Positions 61,378 through 64,000 of a DNA stretch of 64,000 bases are shown here, piece after piece. A program made the position numbers and the translations under genes. This DNA is from Laburnicola sp. R22_1 (Eukaryota > Ascomycota > Dothideomycetes > Pleosporales > Didymosphaeriaceae). Positions within the stretch are counted from its first letter, which is position 1. Every line of letters starts with the position of its first letter. The notes beneath the pieces were generated by a model. It searched no databases and had not been told where the DNA came from. It saw nothing but the letters and a program-made list of their open reading frames with translations. The stretch lies in assembly GCA_014281115.1 (NCBI GenBank), contig JACONQ010000009.1:2604001-2668000 (forward strand). Direction: 5' to 3'.

Positions 61378-64000
61378 ATGGCAGGCGCGACGTACGACAT
61401 TGTCGTCCTTTCCTCGTCGCCTCCTGACGGCCGCGATGCTGCCCCGCGCGAGCTCAGCGCTGCATCGCCCGTCAAGCAGCGCGTCGCGATGCCCCCGACA
61501 TGGCCTCTACGACTCTCGCCGCTGCTCGGGCCGTCGAGAAGCTCAGCCGGCGCGTTGCGATCGGGTTCACGCGCGGCGGTCGTGCCCGAAGGGGCCGGCA
61601 GGGGATTCGCCACCGCGCGCAGCCTGTTGGCTGACATCAACATCGAGGACAGGGGAGTGAGCGCCATCGAGCAGATGCTCGAGAGCAGAGGGCCAGCAAC
61701 CGGTCAGGGGCACGAGGAGAAGCCTGCTAAAAAGCCTAGGAAGAGAGCTGCAAAGGCTGCAGATGGCGGCGACGATGCGGAGAAGCCGAAGCCGAAGCCG
61801 AAACCGCGCGCGCGAAAACCCAAGGCCAGCCTTGCGGATGAAACCGCAGCCAGCGCTTCGAACGTCAATTCCACTCGCACGACGTCGTCCCATTTTGCTC
61901 AGCAGCAGGCCCCCGACGCTACTGCATCTCCCCGCGAGCCCGAGCCGGCAGCACCCCCGCCGCCCCCCGACAAGAAGCAGACAAAGCCTCGCAAGCCGCG
62001 CGCAAAGAAAGCCACGGCCGACGACGACGAGACACAGACGAAGATCAAGAGGACCAGAGTCACAAAGCCCAGAGCATCGACAAAAGCCACTAAGCAAGCG
62101 CAGGCCAAGGCGGCCGAGGTCGTGTCTGCGCATTTTCAATCGCGGCGTGTCGGGGACGATGCTGTGGGGCGAGAACACCAAGAGCTCGCACACCCCGAGG
62201 AGCAAGAGGAGCAAGAGGGGCAAGAGGGGCAAAATGATGGAATCGGCGATGCCTCGATCTGGGATGTGCCATTGAGCCCTTCAGAGAGGATAGACGGCCC
62301 GCCGAAACAGCGACCACCTGATAGGCATGCGCCCCTTGAACTAGACGAGGCGGTGAGCAGGAGGCGCGACTGGACTCCACCTCTTGAGACCACACGTCAG
62401 GAATTACTTACTAGTTCGACTGGGAAGGAGAACAGACCCGAGGTGCCAGTTGCCAAGCAAGGTAGTTTCACGAGCTTGCTTTCAGGTTATGCGTTCCCGC
62501 ACTTGGACATTCAGCCCGATCGACCGGCTTCCCGGTCAACTTCGACTGAGCCGGTGGCCGTAATGAAACGGCGAAGAGTCGAGGCTAGTTAGAATCTACA
62601 TTCGTTCTTCCTCGTGATAATACTAACCTTGTATGCAGCTCGTTGACGTGCCTGGCAATCAAGTCGCATCACGTCAATCCTCTCCGGAGAAAGGAAAAGC
62701 ACCCAAGAAGAAACCGCGAACTATCACCGACCTCGTCACAGGGCAGTACGCGCCTCAGGATCCATTACCTGAGTCTGCATCAGTCACGAGCGACCTCTTT
62801 GCGCCTACATCTGCAAGAACTACTAAAGTCCCGTTGAACGACACCACCGGGACAGACTCTACCAAGACATCAAAGAAATCTATCCGGAAGCGCTCCACAT
62901 CTAAATCCGCTTCGGAAGCTGGTGACGCTAAGGGTAAGTCGAAGAAAGCTTCTGCCAAGGCTGCAGCCAAGCCCAAAATGGTCGCGGATAAGTTACTCAG
63001 CCCGGCGTCCGCGATGTTGAGGATGAACGGGCAGGACGTTCTTTTTGGCACCTCAAGCCAGCTGGCGCTCGATGAGTCGCCGACCATGGTGAGGGAGATT
63101 CAGGAAGCGATTCGAGCGTCGGAACAAGATGTCGACCTCTGCCAGAGGCTTGCATCCGCCAAAGATCCCGAATTGGCACTATGGCCACGGCTTCGGGGCA
63201 TAGAGGGCAAGCGCGCGCTTTGGGAAGCGAGTGCAAGAGGTGAAGATGGGCAAATGCTGGATCGGCAGGATGATGTCTACATGCCCGAGCCCGATCGGAC
63301 TCAGGACTTCCCTCTACTCATGGGCGGCACGAATGCCACGTCTGACGATGGCTTTCTCGACATCGATGACTTTGAGCCGCCACGTCCCGCACCCATACCC
63401 ATTTCCTCCGATTTACCAACTCCACCACCCCCACTAGCGGACGAGAGGCGAGCTAGCACGCATGACATGGCAGACCAAACCTGCTCGTTCTTAGACATTG
63501 ATGATTTTCCGCAAGACGCTCCACCTTCGCATCAAGACGCCGATTCTAGCTTTTTCGATATCGACGACTTCCCTTCGGGGCAACCTTCCACCGAGCCTCC
63601 GCCCCAAGCCATATCTACAGGTTCCCCGAAGAAGCGCAGAGGCCGGCCCCCAAAGTCCCAATCTGCCATCCCGCAACGCGTCACAGCTTCCGCACCAGCA
63701 CCCCCTCGCAAGACCGCCCCCGCGAAACCAACCGCCGCAACAGCCCCATCGCCTAGCACGCCAAAGAAGAAGCCCAACCACCGCTACCACACCATCGAAG
63801 AAATCCTTGACTCAGAAGACGACGCAGCCCTCTCCCCAACCCCACCTCGCACCCTCCCCCTCAAATCCTCCCCACCCCTGGAATTCCAATTCCGCGCCCC
63901 CTCCACATCCACCTCCCACGATGCGCCCGCGCCCCCCGCTAAAAAAAAAGCCGACAAACCCGTCCCCGTGCACATCATCCCAGCCTCTTACCTGCACTTC
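61378..64000 (+). CDS. slx4: SLX4, structure-specific endonuclease scaffold subunit (3' end beyond window)
   Basis: Exons 61378-62583 and 62639-64000+, at least 856 codons here, still open at the right edge. By family SLX4 is the nuclear scaffold that activates SLX1 for cutting branched DNA during recombination repair. Visible hallmarks of fungal SLX4: the N-terminal VVLSSSPP, long Lys/Arg/Pro-rich AKKPRKRA-type stretches, KKKPRTITDLVTGQYAP, DVLFGTSSQLALDESPTMVR and KKRRGRPPKS (AT-hook-like). The conserved C-terminal SLX1-binding domain must lie beyond 64000. The intron appears to be GC-AG: GCTAGT...TATGCAG, 55 nt with a perfect TACTAAC branch, joining KRRRVE to LVDVPGNQ; the nearby GT gives a stop. 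Three (F)-(L/F)-DIDDF motifs occur at about 63353, 63491 and 63550. It looks intact. Confidence 0.88.
62584..62638 (+). other. GC-AG intron of slx4
   Basis: Starts GCTAGT, ends TATGCAG, 55 nt, branch ATACTAACC 16 nt before the end. Phase 0 on both sides. Using GT at 62588 instead puts TGA into the next exon. Confidence 0.7.

Noticed and set aside
61567..62232. 221-codon minus frame with Leu/Cys-rich text
   Set aside because: Antisense shadow of slx4 caused by its high GC and Lys/Arg/Pro codons.

Overview
The window looks like nuclear DNA of a filamentous ascomycete (Pezizomycotina; Dothideomycetes-like is only an inference). Reasons: protein genes carry short introns (about 48-70 nt) with GTAAGT-type donors and CTAAC/CTGAC branch sites; there is a fungal-type SLX4 gene; there are Ty1/Copia and pogo/Fot-type transposons; and the Copia copy is riddled with CAG/CAA to TAG/TAA changes as expected from repeat-induced point mutation (RIP).

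Layout. 1-5.2 kb is ordinary genic sequence: the tail of a Cys-rich protein, an M28B glutamate-carboxypeptidase-like membrane peptidase (minus strand, three exons), an Asn/Ser-rich small protein (minus, three exons) and an intron-containing tRNA-like gene with a Pol III terminator. 5.6-7.0 kb holds two degenerate tandem-repeat blocks. 7.7-10.3 kb is a cluster of three RING-like zinc-finger genes; two of them carry an in-frame stop at exactly codon 33. 11.8-12.4 kb is a clean three-exon gene. 13.4-14.6 kb holds repeated fragments of a RAT1/XRN2 5'-3' exoribonuclease gene.

15.6-23.1 kb is a complete but dead Copia element (152-bp LTRs, 5-bp target duplication AGAGG). It has been invaded by a 238-bp solo LTR of another family and by a 1.85-kb pogo-type DNA transposon. 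A second pogo copy, with an intact transposase gene, lies at 34.36-36.21 kb. Between and around these elements are gene-poor stretches, one RG-rich repeat protein gene (27.5-28.5 kb), recurring TTTTCATTGA...TTGAGGAAGA modules, a five-copy 265-bp tandem array (41-42 kb), and two small genes (42.7 kb and 46.0 kb).

47-60.3 kb is a graveyard of local duplications: a cloverleaf RNA candidate, another RAT1/XRN2 piece, and at least eight different tandem or direct repeat families. Several of these still show exon-like or coding-like units. Normal gene content resumes at 61.4 kb with the 5' two thirds or so of SLX4, which runs off the right edge. Apart from the RING cluster and the two pogo copies I see no co-operating gene set. 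The window reads as housekeeping islands separated by a repeat-rich, RIP-affected compartment.
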